DNA of 64,000 bases, taken from positions 25,010,046 to 25,074,045 of the forward strand of contig NC_065570.1 of assembly GCF_937616625.2 (NCBI RefSeq), read 5' to 3'. The notes beneath the pieces are model-generated. The model was not told where the DNA came from, searched no databases, and saw only the letters and a list, made by a program, of their open reading frames with translations. A program made the position numbers and the translations under genes. The DNA comes from Mercurialis annua (lineage: Eukaryota; Streptophyta; Magnoliopsida; Malpighiales; Euphorbiaceae). Each line of letters opens with the position of its first letter. Position 1 is the stretch's first letter. Positions 61,845 to 64,000 of this stretch are shown here, one piece after another.

Positions 61845-64000
61845 ATCTCCCACTTGCACTATTGCCATTGACAACTATATATAAGCGCCATCTTCTCAAG
61901 ATTTAAATCTTAATGACTCTATGTCATGGGCTTCGTCAGTGGGTCAACCATGTTATTGGCTGGATCTATCTTTTAGAAAAACAATTTCTCTCTTTCCAAC
62001 ACTTTCTTTAGATAATATGATAATGCCTTTACTTATGTTCGGATAATTTGTGAGACCCGGTTTCTTTTGCTAGGGCAGTAGCACCATTGTTATCGCAGAA
62101 AAGAGGAACTATCGACTTTAATGGAAGAAAACTTTACTTAGTTCAGTTATGAACTAATTTATCCAAACACCTTCTACATGCAATAAGTTATCTACATGCA
62201 AGATCATGAAAGTGAGTCTGCTCCCATTAACCTTCTTGTAAACATTGGGTTTAACATCGTTTTTAATAAATTCGTAACTCCTTATGGATTTATCAAGACG
62301 GCAAAACTCGAAGCTTTCTTTCCATCCACTAGGGATCATTTTAGCTTACACGCCTTGGAACATTCTTAGGATTCAAAATCATCGACTTGTTCCATATAGA
62401 TATACTCCTTAATTTAACAATTAAGGAATGTGGTTCTTACATCCATATGTCCAACCACAAAATCTAAATGTGTAGCCTTGGTAAGAAAAATCTTGATGAA
62501 CTTAAGCATGGCTACCGGCGATAAAGTGTATTCACAATACAACTTCTTGCCTCTAGCAAAACTCTTTTGCAACAAGCCTAGCTCCTTTCCATTAGTACCA
62601 ATTTTACACTTGAAGATCCATTTAAACCTTATTGGTATAATACCTTTGGATGGATCAACTAGCTCTTAAAATTTGGTTTCTTTATATGGAATCCATTTTA
62701 GATTTTATTCCTTCAAACCAATATTGAAGAATCTACATCACATATAGTTTCCTCATAAGTAGAGGGATCAACACTTGATCTTTTGCTCCATGAATAAACA
62801 ACTCTTGTTTATCATGCGGGAAAACCATCTCTCTCCACTGGACGAGATACTCTACTTAATCTTCGAGTTGTTAATGTAGATACATCTTTTACTAACTCCA
62901 GCTTTTAGTGGGTTTGATCAATCTTCATTGATTCATTCTTTTGTTGGTAATTAGATGACTCCTCATCAAATTCTATACTCCTTTCTTAGTCTCCCTCTTG
63001 AATAAACACTTTATTAAGAAAGACTAACACCGATAAACAACGATTGTTTGTTCGGTTAGAATAGAAATAACATCCTAAACTGTCTTTAGGATATCCAACA
63101 TAATCTTTCCATGATTGATTTTGATTCCAAATTTATTGGATATCAGCTACATGATATGTTCTGAACACCCTCAAATCTTAACATCCTTAAGACTTGATTC
63201 CATACACTATCTCATAAGGTATTTATGGAGCGGATTTAGTTGGAATTCAATTTAGACTTTTATTTGCGGTAAGAAGTGCATGACCCCATAACAAGATGGA
63301 TAAGTCAGTATATAGCTCATTATTGATCGTATCATGTCCCACATTGTACGATACCTCCTTCTTGGCAGACACACCATTCAACCATGGTGTTCCCAAGGAG
63401 TAAGTTGAAAAATAATACCACATTCCTTTTAGGAACGTACAAAATTTTGTACTCAAGTATTTTTTTCTTATCGATCACATCGTAAAGTTTTAATACTTTT
63501 TCCAATTTGATTTTCTACTTCATTTTGAAATCATTTGAACATTTCAAAATCTTCATGTTTGTTCTTCATAAAACAAACTTAACTATATCATGATAAATCA
63601 TTGATATAGAAAATGAAGTATAAGTATCAACCTTGGTCCATTTCTTTAAACGTACCATATACATCACTATGTATGATCTCTTAAACAGATTTGGCTCTAC
63701 CACTTTGTCCCACAAAGAATGACCAGGTCATTTTGCCTTTAAGATACGACTCACAATTTGGAAGCGATGCAAAATCTTGATTGCTCAAGATTCTCATCCT
63801 ATCTAACTTGTTATGTCTATCTTTTGCAATATGTCCTAATCATAAGTGCCCAAGTTGTTTAGAAATTTGATAACTTATGGTATTAATTTCCAAAACATCT
63901 TTTGCATTAAACATCTTTATTCAAGTCATAAAGAACATTTTGTATATATCCATACCCAACTCCGTATTATCAAATATAATACTACAAACATCCTTTGTAA
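61845..64000 (-). pseudogene. Second Copia internal region (3' part, runs off the window)
   Basis: Parallels 47713-50500 closely. RNase H end remnants lie at about 61880-62150, reverse transcriptase at 62160-62670 with 'EFIKNDVKPNVYKK' and HVDN, and integrase 'GTPWLNGVSAKKEVSYNVG' near 63370-63400. The pre-integrase 'LGHIAKDR' is near 63840. Compared with the first copy about 640 bp (the equivalent of 48045-48675) are missing at 62175, removing most of RNase H and the RT end. It shares the TGA, frameshift and HVDN lesions with the other two copies. Its 5' part and LTR lie beyond the window. Confidence 0.8.

Noticed and set aside
1..64000. tRNA or rRNA genes
   Set aside because: No cloverleaf-like sequence with A and B boxes, and no rRNA landmark, was noticed; the tRNA-like matches are retrotransposon primer-binding sites.

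Overview
The window reads as repeat-packed heterochromatin from a flowering plant nuclear genome, probably a eudicot. The evidence is the AT-rich background, GT-AG introns, plant-type Copia and Tekay-like Ty3 LTR retrotransposons, a Mutator-like MITE and a Ulp1-carrying Mutator-like relic. No intact cellular gene, tRNA or rRNA is visible. Every recognisable coding region is a decayed transposon gene, and most open frames in the middle of the window are by-products of a satellite whose 60-bp period equals 20 codons.

Layout. (1) 1-3180: AT-rich flank; a minus-strand pseudogene resembling the Athila ORF1 / 'putative plant transposon protein' family (1460-2737); and, just upstream of its start, a 284-bp MITE (2766-3049) with a perfect 9-bp target duplication. 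(2) About 3190-8290: probable Kaonashi-type MULE with hairpin-like 'TCGAG' repeats near both ends and a spliced but broken DUF1985 plus Ulp1/C48 protease gene (4331-7700). (3) 8570-42938: 60-bp satellite (satellite A), about 27.3 kb of array or roughly 450 monomers, split by a 7.1-kb mosaic insertion (10600-17677) made of a Tekay-like LTR joined to the 3' half of a Copia element. The right-hand array shows higher-order structure, including a ~5.7-kb block repeated ~9.7 kb downstream. (4) 42939-45746: a second, unrelated ~99-bp satellite (satellite B) that reverses polarity at about 43600. (5) 45747-64000: minus-oriented Copia elements arranged LTR-internal-LTR-internal, the shared LTR being split by a 7.07-kb gag-only Tekay-like element (54616-61688) with LTRs, a primer-binding site and a 5-bp target duplication (AATAG).

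Order of events. The Copia elements lie in or against the satellites, so the satellites are older locally. The Tekay-like element interrupts a Copia LTR and has more similar LTRs than the Copia pair, so it is younger. All three Copia pol copies share the same defects (HVDN instead of a YVDD-type RT motif, the same TGA and the same frameshift), suggesting that an already defective family was mobilised in trans. Within the satellite, AACGTT palindromes decay mostly to AATGTT or AACATT, as expected of methylated CpG in silent chromatin.

Identities are by eye from sequence; similarity levels and copy numbers are estimates.
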